Shown: positions 1 through 6,829 of the stretch, one piece after another
Layout: each line of letters opens with the position of its first letter
Numbering within the stretch: position 1 is the stretch's first letter
From: Nevskiales bacterium
GTDB lineage: Bacteria; Pseudomonadota; Gammaproteobacteria; Nevskiales; Nevskiaceae
Assembly: GCA_022616655.1 (NCBI GenBank)
Contig: JAKEEJ010000158.1
Span: forward strand, 1 to 7,596
Direction of reading: 5' to 3'
DNA: 7,596 nt
Translations under genes and position numbers: made by a program
The notes under the pieces: generated by a model
The model's input: the letters and a program-made list of their open reading frames with translations, nothing else
Database searches by the model: none
Told to the model about the DNA's origin: nothing

Positions 1-20
1 GACCGGCTCAGGACGAACGG
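1..20 (-). repeat. Partial REP-like element, cut by the window edge
   Basis: These 20 bases match the reverse complement of the right-hand hairpin element (42-88) at 16 of 20 positions, sharing the blocks GCTCA and ACGAACGG. The copy is therefore in opposite orientation to the full one and only its end is present. Sequences of this kind (a CGTTCG arm, a GAGCTTGTCGA-like core, then the complementary arm) occur as dispersed intergenic repeats in many proteobacterial genomes; that comes from memory and was not searched. Confidence 0.55.
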
Positions 21-41
21 CGAATCAATGACTTGGGAAAG

Positions 42-88
42 GAAGGGTCCGTTCGTGGTGAGCTTGTCGAACCATGAACGGACCTTTT
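42..88. repeat. REP-like hairpin element, possible terminator
   Basis: A long imperfect inverted repeat. GGTCCGTTC (46-54) pairs perfectly with GAACGGACC (76-84). A G-T wobble (55/75) follows, then TGGT (56-59) pairs with ACCA (71-74), leaving an 11-base loop, GAGCTTGTCGA. Outer A-T and G-T pairs extend the stem to 42-88. On the plus strand it is followed by TTTT (85-88), so it could end a plus-strand transcript entering from the left. On the minus strand it lies about 90 bases beyond the stop of the ExeA-like ATPase gene and is followed by a weaker C/T-rich run. It may serve as a bidirectional terminator or 3' stabiliser as well as a dispersed repeat. Confidence 0.65.
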
Positions 89-97
89 CAACAAACT

Positions 98-123
98 GCT
101 AGGCGGCGGAGCTCGTTCCTAGC
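98..123. repeat. Short inverted repeat GCTAGG/CCTAGC
   Basis: GCTAGG (98-103) and CCTAGC (118-123) are perfect complements separated by 14 bases. The pair sits in the gene-free stretch downstream of the ExeA-like ATPase, between its stop and the REP-like hairpin. No T-run follows it on either strand, so terminator activity is not supported. It may be chance or a minor 3' stem. Nothing else is recognised in 124-174. Confidence 0.3.
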
Positions 124-174
124 CCTGCACGAAACCGGCCGCCGTCGCAGTGACCGAATAATTGTTAACAGGCC

Positions 175-1083
175 CTAGGACAGCCGGCCCGGGTTTTCCG
201 GCGCCGAGGGCGATAAGACTTTTTTTTCACTCCCGACACTGAGGGAGTCCGGGTTGCACGTCCGGGTGCCCGGGAAAATACCGCCGCTGCGTTTGGTTCG
301 CGCCGCCTCTTCGATCAGCGCGCCGTTGATGCGAAGCGCCCGAGTGGCGTAGCCGAACACCAGCGCGGTATCGCAGAGGCTGTTGATCAGGCGCGGCGTG
401 CCCTGGCTGTGGCGGTGCACGAGCGCGCAGGCCTCGTCGTCGAAAAGCGCGCGGTCGCCGCCCGCCACGGCAAGGCGGTGACGGATGTAATCAACGGTTT
501 CAGCGGGGTCGAACGGTTCGATGTGATAGTCCACGGCAATCCGCTGCGCAAACTGTTCGAGATCGGGACGCTGCAGCAGGGTCTTGAGTTCGGGCTGGCC
601 CACCAGAAAAATCTGCAGAATCTGGTTTTTGTCGGCGTTGATGTTCGACAACAGGCGCAGTTCCTCGAGACGGTCCACGCCGAGATTCTGTGCCTCGTCA
701 ATGATCAGCAGCGCGCGCCGGTTTCGGGCGTACTGGCTGATCATGAACTCCACCAGCGTGCGGTGCATCGCGACCGCATCTTTGCCCGACCCTTCGAGTT
801 CGTAGGCCTGCAGCACCCACGGCAGAAGCGGGCCGAACGCCCGGTGGGTGTTGGAAATCAGACCGACGGTGACGCGGTCATCAATCTGTGTCAGCAACTG
901 CCGGATCAGCGTGGTCTTGCCGGTGCCGATGGCCCCGGAGAGGACACAAAAATCGGCGTGGGTCGTCAGGCCGTATTCCAGCATGGCCAGTGCCAGACGG
1001 TGTTGTTCGCTCGGAAACAGAAACGCCGGATCCGGTTGCAGCAGGAAGGGGCGCTCGCGCAGCCCGTAATGGCGTTCGTACAC
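175..1083 (-). CDS. ExeA-like AAA ATPase of an EPS locus
   Basis: A 302-residue AAA ATPase of the ExeA/MshM type found in exopolysaccharide and PEP-CTERM loci, thought to power assembly or export on the cytoplasmic side of the inner membrane. The N-terminus MYERHYGLRERPF is a family signature. The Walker A motif GAIGTGKT is at 50-57 and Walker B LLIIDEAQ at 125-132 (D129, E130). A sensor-1-like LVGQPEL lies at 160-166, FAQR at 178-181, and a sensor-2-like GTPR at 228-231. The start is GTG, 11 bases after the kinase stop; the signature N-terminus supports it although the ribosome binding site is weak. No peptidoglycan-binding domain or membrane segment is seen. The conserved fold ends near residue 262. 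The last 40 residues are low-conservation tail and include an A8 tract, so the natural C-terminus is uncertain. Family call is firm; exact partner and role are inferred from context. Confidence 0.9.
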   Translation of the reverse strand: MYERHYGLRERPFLLQPDPAFLFPSEQHRLALAMLEYGLTTHADFCVLSGAIGTGKTTLIRQLLTQIDDRVTVGLISNTHRAFGPLLPWVLQAYELEGSGKDAVAMHRTLVEFMISQYARNRRALLIIDEAQNLGVDRLEELRLLSNINADKNQILQIFLVGQPELKTLLQRPDLEQFAQRIAVDYHIEPFDPAETVDYIRHRLAVAGGDRALFDDEACALVHRHSQGTPRLINSLCDTALVFGYATRALRINGALIEEAARTKRSGGIFPGTRTCNPDSLSVGSEKKVLSPSAPENPGRLS

Positions 1084-1094
1084 GTTGGAGCCTG

Positions 1095-1967
1095 TTATGA
1101 ACGGGTGAACAGACGCCGGACCGTCCGGAGGGCCCGCTCGACCGGGCCCGACCGTGCCGTCGGAACGACGGTGGATTCGGTACCGGCACTGCGCGATTTG
1201 TTGAGGACCGTGCCGATCAGGTGTGTTTTCTGCAGCAGTCCGGCGGCACGCCGCACGTCTTCGGCCGACGTGCGCTCGTCCTCGACCACCAGCAGCACCG
1301 CTTCCACGCTCGGCGCGAAGGCCAGCACGTCGGCCGACGCCAGCAGCGGCGGCAGATCGAACACCACGATGCGGGAAGCGTAACGACGCTTGAGTTCATC
1401 CACCAGCGCCGCCATGCGCGGCGAGCCCAGCAGTTCGGCCGAGTTGGCCATTGCCCGCCCACCGGGCAGCAACACGAGCCGGCCGATCGCCGACGGGTGT
1501 ACCAGAAGGTCCGGCAATTCGGCCTCGCCCAGCAGGTAATCGCTCAAGCCGCGCCCGGGCGGGAGCCCGAAACGGGCGTGCAGTTGCGGGTGTTGAAGAT
1601 CGGCATCCACCAGCAGCACGGTGTGCGAGAGCGCCTGCGACAGACTGACGGCGAGATTAAGGGCCGTCAGGGTTTTGCCTTCGCCGTGCGTGGCGCTCGT
1701 GACCGCCAGTGTGTTCCAGCCGTTGTCGCGCAGCCGCTGGAGGACCTGCGTGTGCAGAATCTTGTGGGCGTGCCGGTACGGACCGGCCTCGAACGCGCTG
1801 ACGATCCGCCGCTCGCGCAGCTGCTGCGGCGACAGCTCCACCCGGCGTGTGTGCGTGTAGCTCACAGGGCCCGCAGGGTCGGTGCTCGGCGGTTCGGGAG
1901 GGAGCGTGGCGGTCGCCGATACACGTTCTTCGCGCGCGCGTTCCAGGGCCTGTCGGATGCGTTCCAC
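1095..1967 (-). CDS. CpsD/CapB-type tyrosine kinase-like ATPase, lacking the Tyr tail
   Basis: A 290-residue P-loop protein of the bacterial tyrosine kinase family (CpsD/CapB, Wzc cytoplasmic domain, EPS-locus autokinases). These partner a Wzz-like membrane protein to control polysaccharide length and export. The deviant Walker A is ATHGEGKT (92-99, K98). Walker A' is VLLVDADLQHP (117-127, D121 and D123). Walker B is IVVFDLPP (200-207, D204). Residues 1-60 form a charged N-terminal arm with a proline-rich patch, as is usual for unfused kinases. The start is GTG, 6 bases after the stop of the chain-length gene, with GGGGGA upstream, which suggests translational coupling. Oddly, the C-terminal 80 residues have no tyrosine (the only ones are Y37, Y64, Y144, Y196), whereas family members usually end in a tyrosine cluster that is autophosphorylated. 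The protein may therefore be an ATPase modulator rather than an autokinase. It is a soluble partner with no membrane segment. Confidence 0.9.
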   Translation of the reverse strand: MERIRQALERAREERVSATATLPPEPPSTDPAGPVSYTHTRRVELSPQQLRERRIVSAFEAGPYRHAHKILHTQVLQRLRDNGWNTLAVTSATHGEGKTLTALNLAVSLSQALSHTVLLVDADLQHPQLHARFGLPPGRGLSDYLLGEAELPDLLVHPSAIGRLVLLPGGRAMANSAELLGSPRMAALVDELKRRYASRIVVFDLPPLLASADVLAFAPSVEAVLLVVEDERTSAEDVRRAAGLLQKTHLIGTVLNKSRSAGTESTVVPTARSGPVERALRTVRRLFTRS

Positions 1968-1973
1968 GGCGAT

Positions 1974-3749
1974 CTATTCCCCCGTCAATACCCGGAGACC
2001 CTTGAACCACAGGACGTCCCACGGCATGACCAGGAAAGGTACGAGGATCGCGAACACCACCGCCGCCGCCAGCCCACCGCCCCACAGCCATCGCCGCAGG
2101 CGCCGGCGTCGGGCCGCGTCGTCGGCGTCTTCCACGTAGGGAATGACGGACAGTGGTGCGGATTCGAACAGGGCCGTCAGCGCGCGTGTCCCCCGCACGG
2201 ACGTGTCAAGCGTTTCGGCCGCAAACACGTAGCCGATCCCGGCACCGGCGGACAGGATCAGACCGAGGACCAGCAACAACTCGCGGTTGGGCCGGGTGGG
2301 CCGTTCCGGTACCTGCGGGGGGTCAATCAGGGAAAAACGTTCGCCCTTGCGATCCTTCTCCAGTTGCTGGCCGATCTGCGCTTCCATCTGCTTGGAGCGG
2401 ATCTCGCGGTACTTGATCTGGGCGTTTTCATAATCGCGCCGGAGTTCCAGATAGGCCTTCTCCACGTTCGGTGCCAGCGCCAGCCGCTGTTCGTGGTCGG
2501 CCAACCGGGCCGAGATCTCCCCGCGTTTCTGTTCGAGCGCGCGTGTTTCGCTCCGGATGCCCTCCAGCTGCGCCTGCAGCGAGATGTAGGCCGGGTTGTC
2601 GGGTTTTTCGAGCAGCGCTTCCGTTTCCGGCGCGCGCCCCGCGAGGACGGCTTCCAGCGACTGGATTTGTGCTTCCAGACGCACGACATCCGGATGGTCG
2701 TCCGTGTATTTTTCGCGCACGGCGGCAAGCTCGGTGCGCGCGCGCGCCAGTTCGCGCGCCTGCTGCTGCGCCGATGCCGTCCGGCCGGTCTGCGCTTCCA
2801 GACCTTCGATCTCGCGTTCCAGCCGGACGATGTCCGGATGGTCCGGCGAGTAGCGGGCCTGTTTGCCCACCAGCTCCGACTGCGCCGCTTTGAGGCGCGT
2901 CACCGGATCCAGCACCCGTTCTCCGGTCGGCGCGTACACCGGGCTGGTCGGGCTCAACTGTGCCAGCTGTCCTTCAAGATAGAACTGGCGCTCGTCCAGG
3001 CTGCGCAGCTGGGTCTGCGTGTCCAGCAGCTCGCGTTCGGCGCGCTCGACGCGCTGAAGATTGAGTCCGGTCAGCTCGGGAAGATTGTCCCCGTGGTCTT
3101 CCTTGAAACGGGCCAGCCGGGTTTCGAGTTCCGCAATCTCGGTGCTGAGACGGGACGCTTCGTCCCTGAGAAAGTTGAACGCCTCGTCGGCGCGCTCCGT
3201 CCGGCTTTTCAGGTTCTCGCTCAGGTAGAGACTGGTGAGCTCGCTGGCCACCCGCTGCGCCAGGTCTGCGCGTGTACTTTCGTAGGTCAGCGTGAAGGCG
3301 ATGGTGGCTTCCGTCGGTCGTCCCGAGCGCGGATCAATGACGTCGGCACTGATGGGCGCCAGGCGGGTATCGGCGCGCATTTTCGAGAGAATGTCCTCAC
3401 TGGTTTTTCGTCCGCGCAGATCGGCGTACAGCCCGTATTTGTCGATGACGCCGAGCAGAGTGTCGCGCGTCATCACGCGCTGGCTGATGGTCTGGATGCG
3501 CTGCCAGGCGTAGGTCGTGATCATCGAGCGCACCAGATCCGATGGAATGTCCTGTTCTTCAATCAGAATGGTCGCGGTCGAAGTGTAGACCGGCGGCCAC
3601 ACGGCACTGACCAGCAGGCTTAAGGTAAGTATCGTGCCCGCGACCGCGGCGGCCCCTACCCGGCGACGGCGCAGCGCAGCAAGATAATCGGACAACCGCA
3701 GGTTCGAAGCATCCATCGTGTCGGATACGGATCTGGCGGATAACGACAC
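1974..3749 (-). CDS. Wzz/GNVR-type polysaccharide chain-length determinant
   Basis: A 591-residue inner-membrane polysaccharide co-polymerase that should set EPS chain length and form the periplasmic part of the export complex, paired with the kinase-like protein encoded next. Membrane segments lie near 31-51, 490-510 and 554-577. The first follows the short cytoplasmic stretch SDYLAALRRRR typical of Wzz domains. The periplasmic part is mostly coiled coil (about 160-470). The proline-rich DPPQVPERPTRPNR (476-489) before segment 2 is the usual Wzz/GNVR signature. The third segment, preceded by an arginine-rich stretch (547-553), resembles chain-length proteins of exosortase-linked EPS loci more than Wzc, and no kinase domain is fused. 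The motif DHPDxVRLE occurs twice (303-311 and 351-359) in a repeated segment. The GTG start at 3749 has a poor ribosome binding site. ATG at 3716 (residue 12) is an alternative that keeps the whole domain. It is the first gene of the minus-strand operon. Confidence 0.9.
   Translation of the reverse strand: MSLSARSVSDTMDASNLRLSDYLAALRRRRVGAAAVAGTILTLSLLVSAVWPPVYTSTATILIEEQDIPSDLVRSMITTYAWQRIQTISQRVMTRDTLLGVIDKYGLYADLRGRKTSEDILSKMRADTRLAPISADVIDPRSGRPTEATIAFTLTYESTRADLAQRVASELTSLYLSENLKSRTERADEAFNFLRDEASRLSTEIAELETRLARFKEDHGDNLPELTGLNLQRVERAERELLDTQTQLRSLDERQFYLEGQLAQLSPTSPVYAPTGERVLDPVTRLKAAQSELVGKQARYSPDHPDIVRLEREIEGLEAQTGRTASAQQQARELARARTELAAVREKYTDDHPDVVRLEAQIQSLEAVLAGRAPETEALLEKPDNPAYISLQAQLEGIRSETRALEQKRGEISARLADHEQRLALAPNVEKAYLELRRDYENAQIKYREIRSKQMEAQIGQQLEKDRKGERFSLIDPPQVPERPTRPNRELLLVLGLILSAGAGIGYVFAAETLDTSVRGTRALTALFESAPLSVIPYVEDADDAARRRRLRRWLWGGGLAAAVVFAILVPFLVMPWDVLWFKGLRVLTGE
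2646..2897 (-). repeat. Internal duplication in the chain-length protein
   Basis: Two stretches of the protein, residues 285-320 (bases 2790-2897) and 333-368 (bases 2646-2753), align without gaps at an offset of 48 residues with 17 of 36 identities. The strongest block is Y-x-x-DHPD-(I/V)-VRLE. At the DNA level the 11 bases TCCGGATGGTC recur at 2689-2699 and 2833-2843, exactly 144 bases apart. Single HPD-type motifs are common in GumC-like proteins; here the coiled-coil hairpin segment carrying one appears to have been duplicated. Confidence 0.7.
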
Positions 3750-3760
3750 AGAGGTACCGC

Positions 3761-3771
3761 CGGGTTACCCG
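3761..3771. repeat. Palindrome CGGGTTACCCG just upstream of the chain-length gene
   Basis: CGGGT and ACCCG flank a single central base, giving an 11-base palindrome that ends 12 bases before the GTG start on the minus strand. It would fall in the 5' leader, close to where the ribosome binds, and could act as an operator. The one-base centre is too tight for a good RNA hairpin. Chance is possible in sequence this GC-rich. Confidence 0.3.
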
Positions 3772-3806
3772 ACCGGCTGAAGCCGTAACGATAGAGAACG
3801 CGTGTT

Positions 3807-3823
3807 AAGGTTCAGTGAACGTT
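3807..3823. promoter_or_regulatory. Imperfect palindrome around GTTCAGTGAAC, possible operator
   Basis: GTTCA (3810-3814) and TGAAC (3816-3820) are perfect complements around one central G. After one mismatch the outer AA and TT also pair, giving 7 of 8 matched positions over 17 bases. It lies 58 bases upstream of the chain-length gene's GTG start, a sensible place for a transcription factor site. No regulator is identified. Confidence 0.35.
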
Positions 3824-4067
3824 TGTAACTTGCTGAAAAGAGACTGGAAGTTGTCCGTCGTTACCGGCACGACGAAATCGCGTGGGTAATGTCTCAGTTT
3901 GAGTTTTTCCGTTTGTCGGATAGTCCTGCGATCTCCTCCAAGCTCCAGACGTGATCTGCAACACGGCCCGTATGACGTTTGACTGACATAAAACTAACAC
4001 AGCCGTCGGGCAGAATGCCGCGCGCTTTGATGGATCCATGACACCCCGGACGCTGGCCCGTGGTCCG

Positions 4068-4079
4068 CAGGGTGCCCTG
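4068..4079. repeat. Short inverted repeat CAGGGTGCCCTG
   Basis: CAGGG and CCCTG flank a two-base centre, 64 bases upstream of the carbamoyltransferase start. It is followed by no T-run, so it is not a terminator. It could be an operator half-site pair in the leader of the plus-strand operon, or chance. Confidence 0.25.
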
Positions 4080-4143
4080 TATCGGCTGGACGTGAAGGGT
4101 ATGAGGCCGGACGTCCCAGAGAGGATAGTGAATTGAGAACACC

Positions 4144-5892
4144 ATGCTGATTATCGGAATCAACGCTTACCACGGCGACTCGTCGGCCTGCCTGCTCCGT
4201 GACGGGCGGCTGGTGGCTGCCGCCGAAGAGGAGCGTTTCCGGCGCGTCAAACACTGGGCCGGTTTTCCCAGCCGGGCGATTCGTTATTGTCTTGAAGAAG
4301 GGGGCGTCGGGCTGGACGCGGTGGATCATGTGGCCATCAACAGCAATCCCCGGGCGGGAATCTGGCGCAAGCTCGGCTATACCCTGAGCCGCCGCCCCGG
4401 CGTCGGACTCCTCCGGGATCGTCTGCGCAACGCACGCCGGCGTTTGAGCCTGCAACAGGCGCTCGCCGCGGAGTTTACAGAGGCGCCCTTTCGTGGCCGC
4501 GTACACCGGATTGAACACCACCGGGCGCACCTGGCCTCGTGTTTTTACGTTTCCCCCTTCGACGAAGCGGTGGCCTTGTCGGTGGACGGCTTCGGCGATT
4601 TTGCCAGTGCCGCCTGGGGCATCGGCCGCGACCGGACCCTGTCGGTGGACGGGCGGATTTATTTTCCGCACTCGCTCGGCATTTTCTATCAGGCGCTCAC
4701 GCAGTACCTCGGTTTTCCGAATTACGGAGATGAATACAAGGTGATGGGACTCGCGCCTTACGGAAAACCGGTGTACGTGTCAGAAATGCGGGAGATGGTG
4801 CACCTGCAAGCGGACGGCAGCTATCGCCTGAACCTGGAGTACTTCCGTCATCACACCGGGCGTATCTCCTACACCTGGGACAACGGCGAGCCCGTGATCG
4901 GAACCTTGTACAGCCCGGCGCTGACCGACCTGCTTGGACCGGCGCGCACGCCCGACGAGCCTCTCGATCAGCGGCATCGGGACCTCGCGCATTCGGTGCA
5001 GGCGATGTACGAAGAGGCGTTTTTCCATCTGCTCGGTGCCTTGCACCGCCGCTACAAAGTTGCACACCTGACGCTGGCCGGCGGGTGTGCCATGAACTCG
5101 GTCGCCAACGGAAAAATTTACCATCGCTCGCCGTTCAAACGCGTCTACGTCCAGTCGGCGGCGGGCGACGCCGGCGGCGCCATCGGCGCTGCTTTTGAGG
5201 TGTCCCATCGCCTGAATCACGGGGACGAACGGTTCCGGATGGACCACGCCTACTGCGGTCCCGAGTTTTCCGACGGGCAGATCGCCACACTGCTGGACGG
5301 ACGCGGCACGGCGCTGACGCAGTCGGATTGTGCGCACCAGCGGATCGGTGACGAACAGATTCTGTGCGAACGCACCGCACGGGCGATCGCCGACGGCCGG
5401 GTGGTCGGCTGGTTTCAGGGCCGGATGGAGTGGGGACCGCGTGCGCTCGGCAACCGTTCGATTCTGGGCGACCCGCGGCGGGCCGACATGAAGGACATCC
5501 TGAACCGCAAGATCAAGCGGCGCGAGTCGTTCCGCCCGTTCGCGCCTTCCATCCTGCGGCAATCGGTGCCGGCCTGGTTCGAAACCGACGACGACGTGCC
5601 GTTCATGATGGCGGTGTTCCAGATTCGCGAGGACCAGCGCTCACGGATCCCGGCGGTGACCCACGTGGACGGGTCGGGCCGGCTGCAGACCGTGCATCGC
5701 GAGACCAATCCCCGGTACTACCGGCTCATCGAGCGTTTCGGCGAGCTGACGCAGGTGCCGATGGTGCTCAACACCTCGTTCAACGAAAACGAACCGGTGG
5801 TGTGCCGGCCGGAAGAGGCCCTCGACTGCTTCCTGCGCACCCGGATGGACGTGCTCGTCCTCGGCAACTGGTTCGTGGAACGCCGGAGCTGA
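4144..5892 (+). CDS. NodU/CmcH/TobZ-family O-carbamoyltransferase
   Basis: A 582-residue enzyme expected to move a carbamoyl group from carbamoyl phosphate, via carbamoyl-AMP, to a sugar hydroxyl. This happens in the cytoplasm on nodulation factors, antibiotics or polysaccharide precursors. The N-terminal Kae1-like domain starts with GINAYHGDSSACLL and AAEEERFRRVKH (26-37). The metal-binding motif EHHRAHLAS is at 124-132 (H125, H129), with VDGFGD (147-152, D148) and AGDAGGA (340-346, D342) as probable further ligands. LAGGCAMNSVANGK (311-324) is a family hallmark. The C-terminal YrdC-like domain carries GRMEWGPRALGNRSIL (426-441), RPFAPSIL (464-471) and LNTSFNENEPVV (542-553). All key residues appear intact and the length is normal for the family. 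The ATG is fixed by the family N-terminus; the ribosome binding site is weak (GAG near -9). It is the first gene of the plus-strand operon, so an EPS sugar is the likely substrate; that part is inference. Confidence 0.92.
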   Translation: MLIIGINAYHGDSSACLLRDGRLVAAAEEERFRRVKHWAGFPSRAIRYCLEEGGVGLDAVDHVAINSNPRAGIWRKLGYTLSRRPGVGLLRDRLRNARRRLSLQQALAAEFTEAPFRGRVHRIEHHRAHLASCFYVSPFDEAVALSVDGFGDFASAAWGIGRDRTLSVDGRIYFPHSLGIFYQALTQYLGFPNYGDEYKVMGLAPYGKPVYVSEMREMVHLQADGSYRLNLEYFRHHTGRISYTWDNGEPVIGTLYSPALTDLLGPARTPDEPLDQRHRDLAHSVQAMYEEAFFHLLGALHRRYKVAHLTLAGGCAMNSVANGKIYHRSPFKRVYVQSAAGDAGGAIGAAFEVSHRLNHGDERFRMDHAYCGPEFSDGQIATLLDGRGTALTQSDCAHQRIGDEQILCERTARAIADGRVVGWFQGRMEWGPRALGNRSILGDPRRADMKDILNRKIKRRESFRPFAPSILRQSVPAWFETDDDVPFMMAVFQIREDQRSRIPAVTHVDGSGRLQTVHRETNPRYYRLIERFGELTQVPMVLNTSFNENEPVVCRPEEALDCFLRTRMDVLVLGNWFVERRS

Positions 5893-5893
5893 C

Positions 5894-6829
5894 ATGGATC
5901 GGCGGGAGGCACACGTGGCGACAGGACCGCTGGCGTACGGAGAGGCGGCGGCCGACCTGTCCGTGCTGATCCTGACCCACAACGAGGAAAAGAACATTGA
6001 CAAATGTCTGACCTCCGTGCGCCCGCTGACCGACAGGATCTACATCGTGGATTCCGGCAGCAACGACCGCACGGTTGAACTGGCGCGCGCGTTCGGGGCC
6101 CAGGTGGCGCAGCGTGCCTGGACCACCTACGCCGATCAGTTCAACTGGGGCCTGGATCATTTCGCGTTCCAGACGGGATGGATCCTGCGTCTGGACGCCG
6201 ACGAGGAACTGACGCCCTCGTTGGTCAAGGCCCTGCGCGGCTTTTTGCGGGCGGCCCCCGCGGACGTGAGCGGCGTGTACCTGCGCCGGCGCGTGTTTTT
6301 CTGGGGGCGCTGGATTCGCCACGGGGGCTACTATCCGACCTGGCTGCTGCGCGTGTTCCGCCGCGGCGCCGGGCGCTGCGAGGCCGTGTGGATGGACGAA
6401 CACATCGTGCTCGGCCACGGCAAAACGGCGTCGCTGCGCGCCGATCTCATTGACCACAACAACAAGGACCTGACGTTCTGGACCGACAAGCACAACCGCT
6501 ACGCCAGCCGCGAGGTGCTGGACCTGCTGGCGCGGTCGCAGTCATCGGCACCGGCGGACCGCCTCGAACCTTCGCTGGCCGGGTCCCAGCCGCATTCGCG
6601 GCGCTGGATGAAGGATCGGATCTACGGGCGCCTGCCGCTCTTCTGGCGCGCCTTCGCTTATTTCATTTACCGCTACGTGCTGCGTCTGGGTTTTCTTGAC
6701 GGTCGGGAGGGCCTGGTGTTCCATTTTCTGCAGGGCTGCTGGTACCGTTTTCTCGTGGATGCCAAGCTGCATGAGCATCGCCGGAAACCGCGGACGGCGG
6801 AGTCCCGGAAGGCGGTCGCCGTCCCATGA
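5894..6829 (+). CDS. Family 2 glycosyltransferase
   Basis: A 311-residue GT-A fold glycosyltransferase that should add a sugar from a nucleotide donor to the lipid-linked EPS repeat unit at the cytoplasmic face of the membrane. The first strand and turn are LSVLILTHNEEKNI (22-35), followed by IVDSGSNDRT (51-60). The metal-binding DxD is in LRLDADEEL (98-106: D101, D103). The C-terminal region LRLGFLDGREGLVFHFLQG (263-281) is typical of the WaaE-like and EPS-locus GT2 group and is probably membrane-associated; no clear transmembrane helix is seen. The ATG lies 1 base after the carbamoyltransferase stop with GGAG 5 bases upstream. A GTG at 5915 (residue 8) has a stronger GGGAGG 5 bases upstream and is a credible alternative. 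The stop overlaps the next start as ATGA. Donor and acceptor sugars cannot be told from sequence. Confidence 0.9.
   Translation: MDRREAHVATGPLAYGEAAADLSVLILTHNEEKNIDKCLTSVRPLTDRIYIVDSGSNDRTVELARAFGAQVAQRAWTTYADQFNWGLDHFAFQTGWILRLDADEELTPSLVKALRGFLRAAPADVSGVYLRRRVFFWGRWIRHGGYYPTWLLRVFRRGAGRCEAVWMDEHIVLGHGKTASLRADLIDHNNKDLTFWTDKHNRYASREVLDLLARSQSSAPADRLEPSLAGSQPHSRRWMKDRIYGRLPLFWRAFAYFIYRYVLRLGFLDGREGLVFHFLQGCWYRFLVDAKLHEHRRKPRTAESRKAVAVP

Larger units (their letters stand above)
3750..4143. promoter_or_regulatory. Divergent intergenic region with both operon promoters
   Basis: This 394-base stretch separates the chain-length gene (minus strand) from the carbamoyltransferase gene (plus strand), so promoters for both operons should lie here. 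No protein-like ORF is convincing. Parts such as 3880-3925 and 3970-4000 are less GC-rich than the surrounding genes. A TTGACT hexamer at 3979-3984 resembles a -35 box but has no acceptable -10 at 16-18 bases. A search by eye for the sigma-54 pattern GGCAC-N5-TTGC on both strands found no good match. Short palindromes are listed separately. The promoter role is inferred from the gene arrangement. Confidence 0.6.

Noticed and set aside
229..248. Hairpin ACTCCC/GGGAGT next to an eight-base T run as a terminator
   Set aside because: The T run precedes the hairpin on the plus strand, and on the minus strand the hairpin is followed by A residues, the wrong arrangement for intrinsic termination; it also lies inside the ATPase reading frame.
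409..1383. A 324-codon plus-strand open frame opposite the ATPase gene
   Set aside because: The opposite strand encodes a protein with intact Walker motifs. This frame shows no domain and runs across the ATPase-kinase junction.
1221..3623. An 800-codon open frame on the plus strand, antisense to the kinase and chain-length genes
   Set aside because: It crosses two real genes and their junction, has a composition rich in R, H, Q and G with no recognisable motif, and is explained by few stop codons in the antisense frame of GC-rich genes.
3957..3975. Possible sigma-54 promoter on the minus strand (TTGCA preceded by GGGCC)
   Set aside because: The -12 like TTGCA is present but the -24 GGCAC element at the required spacing is not.
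3894..4163. Small minus-strand open frames in the divergent intergenic region (also 3812-4039)
   Set aside because: They overlap each other or the carbamoyltransferase start, lack a ribosome binding site and show no protein-like pattern.
4780..5562. A 260-codon minus-strand open frame inside the carbamoyltransferase gene
   Set aside because: It is a shadow of a gene with complete family motifs and has no recognisable domain of its own.
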